From: Psychrobacter sp. UBA3962
GTDB lineage: Bacteria; Pseudomonadota; Gammaproteobacteria; Pseudomonadales; Moraxellaceae
Direction of reading: 5' to 3'
Assembly (NCBI RefSeq): GCF_002385225.1
Contig: NZ_DGDC01000035.1
Coordinates: 17,569 to 44,006 of the forward strand
Length of the DNA stretch: 26,438 nt
This document shows, piece by piece, positions 1 through 7,012 of the stretch; the first letter of the stretch is position 1; every line of letters begins with the position of its first letter. Below the pieces are notes generated by a model. That model worked only from the letters and a program-made list of their open reading frames with translations, was not told the origin of the DNA and did not search any database. The translations under genes were made by a program, and so were the position numbers.

Positions 1-35
1 ATTTGGGCTTTTTTATTTAAAGTTTATTTAAGTTT

Positions 36-701
36 TTAAAGCTTAGCGCTCATCAACCTTAGTCCCAAAGCAATAAATACCACACCACTGATCTTATTGA
101 GCCAAGCTTCAATACTTGGATTCTGTCTTAATTGCTCACTAAATCGTGCTGCCAATAGTGCCAAACTGACACACCACACTAAACTTGTGATCGCAAAACT
201 TAATCCAAGCAAGGAAAACGACAGCATCGCATGGTCATAATTAGTGTCAATAAATTGCGGAAAAAAAGCTAAGAAAAATAAAGCCACCTTGGGATTAAGC
301 ACATTGGTTAATATGCCTTGCTTATAAATTTGCCACCGATTTATCCCGTGTTTCAGGCCCAGCTTTACCTCAGACATAACGTCTTTAGGCAGGTGCTCAG
401 AAACTTGAGTACTCTGTTTGGGCCATAAAAGCCTTATCCCCAAATAACATAGATACAGTGCTCCTATGAATTTGACCACAGTAAAAGCCAGTGGGTAACT
501 CGCCAACAATACAGACAACCCCAATGCCGCTAGCAAGGTATGCACTAAGATGCCAGAAACAATGCCCAAAGCTGAGAACACGCCCGCTTGTGGTCCTTGT
601 GAGATGCTACGCATAATAATATACAAGCTATCTGCGCCTGGAGTTAAATTCAGCAACACGCCTGCCGCCAAAAAGCCCCAATAATTGTCGATACCAAACA
701 T
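36..701 (-). CDS. LysE/RhtB family amino-acid or metabolite exporter
   Basis: Inner-membrane exporter of the LysE/RhtB family, whose known members pump out amino acids such as lysine, homoserine, threonine or leucine; the substrate here cannot be read from sequence. The 221 residues match the usual family length. The signature Leu-Thr-Pro-Gly-Ala-Asp near residues 19-24 and the Asn-Val-Leu-Asn-Pro-Lys motif near 132-137 are both present, and the chain is a series of about six hydrophobic segments. The ATG is preceded by AAGGA seven bases upstream, a good ribosome binding site. It lies 85 bases downstream of the thi-type ABC importer genes on the same strand, with no clear terminator between, so it may be read through from them, but a functional link is not established. 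Confidence 0.9.
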   Translation of the reverse strand: MFGIDNYWGFLAAGVLLNLTPGADSLYIIMRSISQGPQAGVFSALGIVSGILVHTLLAALGLSVLLASYPLAFTVVKFIGALYLCYLGIRLLWPKQSTQVSEHLPKDVMSEVKLGLKHGINRWQIYKQGILTNVLNPKVALFFLAFFPQFIDTNYDHAMLSFSLLGLSFAITSLVWCVSLALLAARFSEQLRQNPSIEAWLNKISGVVFIALGLRLMSAKL

Positions 702-786
702 TATTAAATCCTTTTAGCTGGCGGTTAGTCTGCTCATAATTTATAGAGTGAGGTTACGTGAAATGATTGATCCAATACCTTAAGAA

Positions 787-1521
787 CTAAGGGCTTTGAA
801 TTGCGGTTAAGATTTGTTTTTTTAAAACCAAATACTCTTGGCTATCCAAAAAACCCTGATGCTTAGGAATAACAAAGTGTTCGGTTAGCTGAGCCGGCTC
901 CCCTTTTAACACATATAGATGATCAGAGAGATAAATTGCTTCATCAATGTCATGAGTAATGATTAGGCAGGTTAATTCTAAGCGTTTTTGCAGTTGATTA
1001 AACCAGTGGTACATCTCATCTTTGGTCACGAAATCTAAAGCAGAGAACGGCTCATCGAGTAACATAATGGGATTATCGCTTAAATAAGTACGCAATAAAG
1101 CCGCTCGCTGTCGTTGACCACCAGATAAGGTCTGAGGGTACTGTTGCTCCAATCCCTGAAGACCAAAGTGAGTCAGTTGTGGTCTCACAATTTCCTCAAT
1201 TTTTGCCTTACTATAACCCTTTAGCGTTAACGGCAGAGCAATGTTATCGAACACACTCTTAAAGGGTAATAGTAGGTCTTTTTGGAGCATATAGCCTACC
1301 GTGCCTGCCTGACCTGTGGTCTCAACCCCATTTATCCAAACCTCCCCTGAAGTCGGTGTTAGCAAACCGGCTGCAATATTAAACAGGGTGGTCTTACCAA
1401 CACCGCTGGCACCAACAATGCTCACCACATCATTTTTTGCCACAGCCATATTTAAATTCTCAAATATAGGCTTTTGGTCAAAGGCATGGTTGATCTCTTT
1501 TAAAACAAGTACCTTATCCAT
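787..1521 (-). CDS. thiZ: ABC transporter ATP-binding protein (ThiZ-like)
   Basis: ATPase subunit of an importer of the nitrate/sulfonate/taurine/thiamine-precursor class. It shows Walker A GASGVGKTT at residues 37-45, a Q-loop near 80, the signature LSGGQ at 132-136, Walker B with the D-loop (DEPFSALD, 156-163) and the switch histidine in THD near 193. The size of 244 residues is typical. An in-frame GTG lies 12 bases upstream, but the ATG at 1521 gives the normal family N-terminus. It is the last gene of the permease - binding protein - ATPase set on the minus strand, 65 bases after the binding-protein gene. The name ThiZ rests on that neighbour, because ATPases of this class are too alike to assign a substrate alone. 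Confidence 0.85.
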   Translation of the reverse strand: MDKVLVLKEINHAFDQKPIFENLNMAVAKNDVVSIVGASGVGKTTLFNIAAGLLTPTSGEVWINGVETTGQAGTVGYMLQKDLLLPFKSVFDNIALPLTLKGYSKAKIEEIVRPQLTHFGLQGLEQQYPQTLSGGQRQRAALLRTYLSDNPIMLLDEPFSALDFVTKDEMYHWFNQLQKRLELTCLIITHDIDEAIYLSDHLYVLKGEPAQLTEHFVIPKHQGFLDSQEYLVLKKQILTAIQSP

Positions 1522-1586
1522 TATTGATACCACTCACTTTGTTGGGCATTGGTTCATATAATAGGTTTTAAATAAATCAAACACTA

Positions 1587-2600
1587 TTATAGATAGTCGT
1601 TAGTAACACCAGCTTGAGGAGGAAGTGGTTTTTCTAACAGACCCTTTTTATAAACCCAGTCATAAAATCTATCCCAACGATCATAATCAAACTTACCCCA
1701 GTCGCCCTCTTCATCTAGATATTGAGTAGAGATGTATTTTTGGCTCGCCAGCGCTAGCTCTTTATTGGTTTCAGGGGCATGCTTCACCAAGATTTCTGCA
1801 CTTTCTTCAGGATTCTTGGCTGCATAAATATAGCCCTGCTTCATAGCAGCTAAAGTCTTTTTCACGAGCTCAGGCTTGGTTTCTAGGAGTTTATTATTGG
1901 TGATAATTACTGGCGCATAATAATCAAAGACTGGCTCATAGTCTTTTAGGAAAAAGAAGTTAGTTTCCACATTTTGTAGCTGTGCGTGAATGCCATCCCA
2001 ACCATAGTAGGCAAGAATATAGTCAAACTGATTCATTCTTAGCGCAACCGTAGCATCTGTAGCTTCCCCTGGTATTTTTACTAAGTCACCGCCCACAATA
2101 TGAGCCACAGTCGCATCATCAATAGGGTCTTCCCAAGTAGAATAACGCTTACCATTTAAGTCTTTTGGCGACTTTGCTCCCAGTGATTTTAAACTCAATA
2201 GACCCGCTGGATTATGCTGTAATATGGCGGCTACAGCAGTAATGGGCACCTCTTTTGCCAATCTTGAAGTCATATTTGACTGAAAATAGACCCCAAAATC
2301 TGCTCTATTATTGGCCACTAGGGTTGAAGCACTGTCTTCACTAGGTTGAACAATTTTCACCGCCAAGCCTTGGTCTTTAAAATATCCCTTTTCTTGTGCC
2401 ACATATAGACCGGTGTGGTTGGTATTGGGCACCCAATCTAACGAGATAACCACTTCGGTTAGACCCTCGTCTGCTTGTTTGGCACTCTCTGATTTTGGTT
2501 GGCAAGCCGCTAAGCTTATCGCCATAATTGCCAATAACGACAACACCACGATGGAATAAACAGCGCTGGTCTTAATACGACTTGAGCTTAAAATCTCCAC
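1587..2600 (-). CDS. thiY: NMT1/THI5-like substrate-binding lipoprotein (ThiY-like)
   Basis: Periplasmic binding lipoprotein that delivers a ligand to the adjacent ABC permease. The N-terminus is a lipoprotein signal: a basic stretch, a hydrophobic core at about 14-30, then the lipobox Leu-Ala-Ala-Cys with Cys33 as the predicted lipidation site. The motif DWVPNTNHTGLYVAQEKGYF (about residues 55-74) is the hallmark of the NMT1/THI5 family, whose bacterial ThiY members bind N-formyl-4-amino-5-aminomethyl-2-methylpyrimidine for thiamine salvage. The start codon is GTG with AGAGGA six bases ahead, which supports this start. The gene sits between the permease and ATPase genes. Some relatives bind other pyrimidine or riboflavin-type compounds, so the ligand is inferred from family only. 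Confidence 0.85.
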   Translation of the reverse strand: MEILSSSRIKTSAVYSIVVLSLLAIMAISLAACQPKSESAKQADEGLTEVVISLDWVPNTNHTGLYVAQEKGYFKDQGLAVKIVQPSEDSASTLVANNRADFGVYFQSNMTSRLAKEVPITAVAAILQHNPAGLLSLKSLGAKSPKDLNGKRYSTWEDPIDDATVAHIVGGDLVKIPGEATDATVALRMNQFDYILAYYGWDGIHAQLQNVETNFFFLKDYEPVFDYYAPVIITNNKLLETKPELVKKTLAAMKQGYIYAAKNPEESAEILVKHAPETNKELALASQKYISTQYLDEEGDWGKFDYDRWDRFYDWVYKKGLLEKPLPPQAGVTNDYL

Positions 2601-2638
2601 TATAAATCCTCTGTAAAGTTATTTTAGAAAAGGTTATT

Positions 2639-3418
2639 TTATAAATAGTTATGACGTAGCACCCGCCTCTCCAACCATTTCACCAATCCAATAAGCAAAA
2701 TAGTTAGGAAACTAATCAAAAAAATCACCGCAAACATACTGTCTAAGTCATAAGACTTACGTACCCGTGTCATATACACCCCTAGCCCGTGATACCCCCC
2801 TAGCCATTCAGCAATAACGGCTGAAATTAGAGCATAGGATAGAGCCACTTTTAGACCGGTAAAAAAAGACCCCATAGCTGAAGGAATCTTTAAGTGTCGA
2901 TATAGCTGATATTTCGAAGCTTTCATAGACTTAAAAAGGTTCAAATGCTCACGACTTACCGACTGATAGCCATCTACCAGAGCAATGGTTATCGGAAAGA
3001 ACACTGCCAAAACCACCAAAACTACTTTGGGAGTAATTCCATATCCCAACCAGATAATCAATAAAGGGGCAATGGCAATAGTGGGAATAGTTTGGTTCAA
3101 TAAAATGACAGGGTAAATAAGCTCTCTCATGGTCTTCGATAAATCCATAATTATCGATAGCAAAAAACTGATTATAAGACCAATTGCTGTTCCGATAAAA
3201 GCAGTCGCCAAAGTGTACTTGGCATGCTCCATTAATAAGGGAAAATCTTCAATAAAAGCTTCAACTATTTGCAATGGTGAGGGTAATAAGTAATCAGGAA
3301 TAAGCTCTAATGACACACACAGCTGCCACAACACCAATATTAAAATGACTAAGATATGACTTTTTACTAGACTAATAAACTGTCTACTAACTTGGGCTCG
3401 CTTTTGAACAGGGGTCAT
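2639..3418 (-). CDS. thiX: ABC transporter permease (ThiX-like)
   Basis: Inner-membrane permease of the importer encoded with the two genes downstream. It is 259 residues, with several hydrophobic segments and the cytoplasmic coupling (EAA-type) loop in the stretch that ends KIPSAMGSFFTGLKVALSYA. It belongs to the SsuC/TauC/ThiX group of binding-protein-dependent permeases. A TTG 36 bases upstream would add twelve hydrophobic residues; I chose the ATG at 3418 because the family normally begins with a short polar stretch, although neither start has a strong ribosome binding site. The next gene starts 38 bases downstream. It is first in the operon, and no THI-box riboswitch was found in the 200 bases ahead of it. 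Confidence 0.82.
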   Translation of the reverse strand: MTPVQKRAQVSRQFISLVKSHILVILILVLWQLCVSLELIPDYLLPSPLQIVEAFIEDFPLLMEHAKYTLATAFIGTAIGLIISFLLSIIMDLSKTMRELIYPVILLNQTIPTIAIAPLLIIWLGYGITPKVVLVVLAVFFPITIALVDGYQSVSREHLNLFKSMKASKYQLYRHLKIPSAMGSFFTGLKVALSYALISAVIAEWLGGYHGLGVYMTRVRKSYDLDSMFAVIFLISFLTILLIGLVKWLERRVLRHNYL

Positions 3419-3480
3419 TATTAGGAATCTCAGTAAAGCTAAAAAGGGGAACAACTATTAATCAAAGAACAATTATCTAT

Positions 3481-3524
3481 TAAAGATAGCAATTTACCAA
3501 CTAAAGATAATGATTTGAATTCTA
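3481..3524 (-). promoter_or_regulatory. Possible promoter and paired 8-bp repeats upstream of thiX
   Basis: On the minus strand TGTTAGAAT (an extended -10 with TAGAAT at 3519-3524) lies about 100 bases before the thiX ATG; no good -35 accompanies it. Just downstream, TAAAGATA (plus-strand reading) occurs at 3481-3488 and again at 3502-3509, exactly 21 bases apart, about two helical turns. The repeat is short enough to occur by chance in such A+T-rich DNA. Confidence 0.3.
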
Positions 3525-3611
3525 ACAAAATAAAACGCGGATTGGCGGATTTAAAAAAGCTTTTAACTTTCTGTTTACTACTTGGCTATATTACAAAGTG
3601 AAAAATCACAA

Positions 3612-3646
3612 AAAAGGCTCTCAGCATTAAATGCTGAGAGCCTTTT
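3612..3646 (-). terminator. Terminator after the aldehyde dehydrogenase gene
   Basis: A perfect 17-bp inverted repeat around a single central base, with core GGCTCTCAGCATT, runs into six T residues on the minus strand, about 100 bases after the aldehyde dehydrogenase stop. The arms also carry T-rich ends on the plus strand, so it could act both ways. It separates the dehydrogenase from the thi-type operon. Confidence 0.85.
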
Positions 3647-3748
3647 GATTTATTCAAAATTATAGCAAACCGTTAATCATACAATCACGATGGTTTTTCG
3701 CATAATTATTGTTGTCATGCTCGTTACCATCATAATTGCCATTAAGGA

Positions 3749-5146
3749 TTAAGCAGGAGCTTTACCTACCACGTGTAACGCTTTAACGTTAACAAACTCT
3801 TTGATACCAAAGCCGCCATGTTCACGACCAAAGCCAGAATTTTTCACACCACCAAAGGGTAGCCCTGGCTGAACTAAGCTATAACCATTGATGTAGACCA
3901 TACCGGTATCGAAGTATTTTGTCGCTAAACGAATGGCTTTGTCTTCATCTTTTGAGAATACACCACCACCTAGACCATAGCGGCTGTCATTGGCGATACG
4001 GAAGGCATCTTCTTCATCTTTAGCACGAATTAAAGAAGCAACAGGACCAAATAACTCATCTTTATAAGCAGGCTGGTCTTCAGTAATATTCTCTAAAATA
4101 ACTAAGGGATGGAAAGCGCCCTCTTTAGGCAAGTTTGAATCAAGCTCGCTGCTATAAGCGATCTTCGCCCCTTTATCGATACTCTCTTGCATTTGCTTTT
4201 GCAGAGTATCACGCTGCTTGGTGCTAGACATAGGACCCACATCAGTAGACTCCTGCATTGGGTCGCCTACCGTATAGCCCTTAAACTTCTCAATGAGTAG
4301 CTCTCGGAATTTATCATACACAGAATCTACTACTACGAAGCGTTTGGCAGCCACACAAGTTTCGCCGTTATTATATAATCTAGCGTGAGCACACGTTGCT
4401 GCAGCCAATTCTAAATCAGCATCTTCAAGTACAATAAAAGCGTCGTTTGAACCCAGCTCCATTACTGTTTTCTTCAGAACTTTAGCGGCTTGCTGTGCTA
4501 CAACCGCCCCTGCCTTATCACTACCTGTTAAGGTAACTCCGCGGACTTTGTCATTTTCAATAATTTGCTCTGATTGATCATGACTAATGATTAATGCTCT
4601 GAACAAATCTTTAGGCAAACCTGCCTCATGCAAAATCTTCTCGATAAGTAAGCCTGAACCAGTCACATTAGAAGCATGCTTTAATAAAATACTGTTGCCA
4701 GCCATTAGGTTTGCAATGGTATAGCGGATAACCTGATACGCAGGATAGTTCCATGGCTGAATACCATAGATAATGCCGATGGGTTGATAAGTTACGATAC
4801 CCTTTTTAATGCCTTCAATATCACGAACATCATCTGCTAAAGCTTCAATTCCTTTATCAGCTGTAAAGTCACATATGCTTTTACAAAGGTCTACTTCCTG
4901 CAAACTATGTTTGTAAGTCTTACCCCGCTCTTCGGTCATTAAACGGGCCAATTCTTCTTTATATTCCGCCAACTTTTCACCAATTGAACGAATGACTTTG
5001 GCTCTATTTTCTGGAGTTTCTTCTCTCCATTTTAAAAATGCTTCATGAGAAGCATCAATAATGCCATTCACTTCAGAGTCACTCATATAGTCATATGAAG
5101 TGATTTTCTCGCCATTGGTTGGGTTTATAGTTGTTATGTCTGACAT
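3749..5146 (-). CDS. sad: NAD(P)-dependent aldehyde dehydrogenase, Sad/YneI-type (probable succinate-semialdehyde dehydrogenase)
   Basis: Cytoplasmic aldehyde dehydrogenase that oxidises an aldehyde to the acid through a covalent thiohemiacetal. The catalytic set is complete: Asn133 in PWNYP, the general base Glu230 in MELGSNDAF, the nucleophile Cys264 in NNGETC and Glu364 in ELFGPV. Length (465 residues) and the ELGSNDAFIVLEDADLELA stretch resemble E. coli Sad (YneI), a succinate-semialdehyde dehydrogenase; related enzymes use other short aldehydes, so the substrate is inferred. The ATG has AAGGA seven bases ahead. A LysR gene lies upstream on the same strand, and the 191-base gap contains concentric inverted repeats, one arm of which ends 20 bases before this start. 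That suggests specific control, perhaps by the LysR protein. A strong terminator follows. Confidence 0.85.
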   Translation of the reverse strand: MSDITTINPTNGEKITSYDYMSDSEVNGIIDASHEAFLKWREETPENRAKVIRSIGEKLAEYKEELARLMTEERGKTYKHSLQEVDLCKSICDFTADKGIEALADDVRDIEGIKKGIVTYQPIGIIYGIQPWNYPAYQVIRYTIANLMAGNSILLKHASNVTGSGLLIEKILHEAGLPKDLFRALIISHDQSEQIIENDKVRGVTLTGSDKAGAVVAQQAAKVLKKTVMELGSNDAFIVLEDADLELAAATCAHARLYNNGETCVAAKRFVVVDSVYDKFRELLIEKFKGYTVGDPMQESTDVGPMSSTKQRDTLQKQMQESIDKGAKIAYSSELDSNLPKEGAFHPLVILENITEDQPAYKDELFGPVASLIRAKDEEDAFRIANDSRYGLGGGVFSKDEDKAIRLATKYFDTGMVYINGYSLVQPGLPFGGVKNSGFGREHGGFGIKEFVNVKALHVVGKAPA

Positions 5147-5165
5147 AGGGATATCCTTATATATA

Positions 5166-5250
5166 TTATGCTAGTAATTTTATTGCGAATGAGCTTTTTA
5201 ATTATGGTGATAATTAGCCACTCTTTTTTATTTGACGCTTACTAGCATAA
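5166..5250. promoter_or_regulatory. Concentric inverted repeats upstream of the aldehyde dehydrogenase gene
   Basis: TTATGCTAGTAA at 5166-5177 is repeated as its exact reverse complement at 5239-5250 (12 of 12). Midway between them, TAATTAT at 5199-5205 and ATAATTA at 5210-5216 form a second perfect dyad. Both dyads share the same centre to within half a base (5208.0 and 5207.5). On the minus strand the downstream outer arm contains CATAAT, a possible -10. This looks like a multi-site operator or a looping site. Confidence 0.55.
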
Positions 5251-5337
5251 CAACTAAAAAGCCTTTTAGCTTTGTCAGGATGTAAATAACTGTGCGCTCT
5301 ATGTTAAAACAACTTAATAGGTAACTATTTGTTTTAC

Positions 5338-6327
5338 TTAGAATAAATGGCTTATTTTATGCACTTCATCTTCACTAGCCTCTTCATCAGCCACTACTTG
5401 ACGAGCCACGTGCATGATTAACTGACGTAACCATCTGTGTGCAGGATGATGCTGTAATAAAGGAGACCAAGCCATCGTCAACTCAAACTCTGGGATAAAG
5501 AAAGGCGGCTCTTTTAATAAAATTTTGTCATTATTGGCTTGCATCCGTGCGACTCGAGTGGGTAACGTAGCAATTAAGTCTTTATTCGCAGCAAGCATGG
5601 CTGGCATCTGATAGTGACGAGTGAATACACTGATTTGACGCTTTTGACCTAAGCGTTGCAGGGCCTGGTCGATTGATCCTAGACCACCTGACTTATCTGG
5701 GTTTACCCCAAAACCAACGCCCATACCTGTCTTTGAAACCCAAACGTGCTGGGCTTTTAAATAGTTTTTTAGATTAAAACGATTGGCATAGGGGCTCTCA
5801 GCTGATAATAAACAACTAAAAGTATCTCGCCATACCAAAACCTGGTGGAAGCTTTGTGGTATTTCATTAAATCGGTTAATGGCCAAGTCCACTCTGCCCT
5901 GCTCCATATCTCTATAAGAGACATCAGAAGGGGTTAAAAAGTCTAAAATGACATTGGGGGCTTCCGAGCGTAGCGCTTTGACCAAACGAGGTACCAAGGT
6001 CGCTTCGGCATAATCCGAGGTCATGATTCTAAACACTCGAGAGGTGGTATAGGGTCTAAACTCTGTACGCGGCTCTAGTAATTGTGAAAGCTCAGCAAGA
6101 ATCTCACGAACGCGAGGCTGCAACTCTAATGCCCGTTCTGTGGGGGTCATACCTTCAGATGAGCGCACCAACAACGGATCGTTAAATAATTTACGCAAAC
6201 GACGTAGGATGTTACTCATTGCAGGCTGAGTTATGCCCAACTGCTCTGCTGCACGGGTGACGTTTTTTTCTCGCAGTAGCACATCTAAATTAACCAGTAG
6301 ATTTAAATCAACCCTTTGTAAATTCAT
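5338..6327 (-). CDS. LysR family transcriptional regulator (NodD/NahR-like N-terminus)
   Basis: LysR-type regulator of 329 residues. The N-terminal winged helix-turn-helix is clear at about residues 5-62, with VTRAAEQLGITQPAMSNILRR as the recognition region followed by LFNDPLLVR, a pattern typical of the NodD/NahR/PcaQ-like branch that starts DLNLL. The remaining part matches a periplasmic-binding-like effector domain. The C-terminus is rather long and acidic. The start ATG has GAGAG a few bases upstream. Its target is unknown. It lies directly upstream of, and on the same strand as, the aldehyde dehydrogenase gene, rather than in the usual divergent arrangement, and the dyad element between them is an obvious candidate binding site. 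Confidence 0.88.
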   Translation of the reverse strand: MNLQRVDLNLLVNLDVLLREKNVTRAAEQLGITQPAMSNILRRLRKLFNDPLLVRSSEGMTPTERALELQPRVREILAELSQLLEPRTEFRPYTTSRVFRIMTSDYAEATLVPRLVKALRSEAPNVILDFLTPSDVSYRDMEQGRVDLAINRFNEIPQSFHQVLVWRDTFSCLLSAESPYANRFNLKNYLKAQHVWVSKTGMGVGFGVNPDKSGGLGSIDQALQRLGQKRQISVFTRHYQMPAMLAANKDLIATLPTRVARMQANNDKILLKEPPFFIPEFELTMAWSPLLQHHPAHRWLRQLIMHVARQVVADEEASEDEVHKISHLF

Positions 6328-6663
6328 AACACTCTCTGTGATGAGTACTTCTAAGACTGTCTATTAAAAGTCATATTCAACCGCACTTTTTGCCATTAAC
6401 CCTATGGGTACTTTTCAGGTCTATATTTACAACCCAATTGTTAAAGCTATTTGGACTTAAGATGAAACAAACCTGAAATCATGACTTTTATTTTGACTCT
6501 TAGTAAGTAACTTTGATGACATAAAAATTAGCTATATTAAAAAAGAGTATTGAAGTAAGGGGAGCAATCGCTAATTTTTATCCAGTCAGCGGCAATCAAA
6601 CTTATTCAAATACTCTATTGTTCAAGGCCTATATAGTATCTATAAAAGGGGCCAAAACCCCCT

Positions 6664-6692
6664 TTAAGCCTTTATATCCATTATACTATAAT
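6664..6692 (+). promoter_or_regulatory. Candidate aceA promoter
   Basis: TATAAT at 6687-6692 is preceded by TTAAGC at 6664-6669 with a 17-base spacer. The -10 is perfect but the -35 is poor. It would give an untranslated leader of about 310 bases containing the AGTGTT cluster. A weaker pair closer to the gene (TTGCTA at 6884, CATTAA at 6907) is an alternative. Confidence 0.35.
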
Positions 6693-6750
6693 TTAAATAA
6701 ATACCCAAGATAACCGTCATAAACTAGATAAATTCAGCTAATGTGGTTAT

Positions 6751-6788
6751 AGTGTTTATCAAGTGTTAAGGGCAAGTGTTATTACACT
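6751..6788. repeat. AGTGTT repeat cluster upstream of aceA
   Basis: AGTGTT occurs at 6751, 6762 and 6775, and the last copy is followed by ACACT at 6784-6788, forming the dyad AGTGT-TATT-ACACT. Two of the copies extend to AAGTGTTA. Spacings of 11 and 13 bases put the copies near one face of the helix, as in a regulator binding array. The binding protein is unknown. Confidence 0.35.
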
Positions 6789-7012
6789 ACAACTTAAGTC
6801 AATCTCAATAAGCTTCATGGAAGATTAGAAAGATGGCTTAAGAAACGAATACTTACAATGTACTCAAATTTATGCTGGAGTTATTGCTACAGTAGCTATC
6901 GCCTAGCATTAAAAAGCGAGTTAAATAAAGACTTCTTTAGTAGTTTTAGTTAAAAAAACAAATAGTAGAAGTGTTTATTTCACCTAACCCATCCCAATCA
7001 AGGAGACAATTG

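Larger units (their letters stand above)
6328..7012. other. Long non-coding interval between lysR and aceA
   Basis: These 685 bases hold no convincing gene. Visible structure: a 10-bp inverted repeat TAAAAGTCAT/ATGACTTTTA (6365-6374 and 6481-6490) enclosing an 8-bp pair TTTCAGGT/ACCTGAAA (6413-6420 and 6471-6478); a small palindrome ACCCTATGGGT (6399-6409); an imperfect inverted pair around AGAGTATTGAA (6544-6554) and TTCAAATACTCT (6605-6616); a G/C hairpin near 6644-6665; a candidate promoter at 6664-6692; and clustered AGTGTT repeats at 6751-6788. An extended, regulated aceA leader is plausible. Confidence 0.5.

Noticed and set aside
3612..3646. CTGAGA in the hairpin upstream of the thi-type operon, resembling part of a THI-box.
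   Set aside because: It belongs to a perfect terminator palindrome; the other conserved THI-box elements are absent.
6858..6953. A 31-codon open frame rich in Ser, Tyr and Cys just before aceA, which could be read as a leader peptide.
   Set aside because: No ribosome binding site precedes its ATG, the composition looks like chance, and no attenuator hairpin follows.
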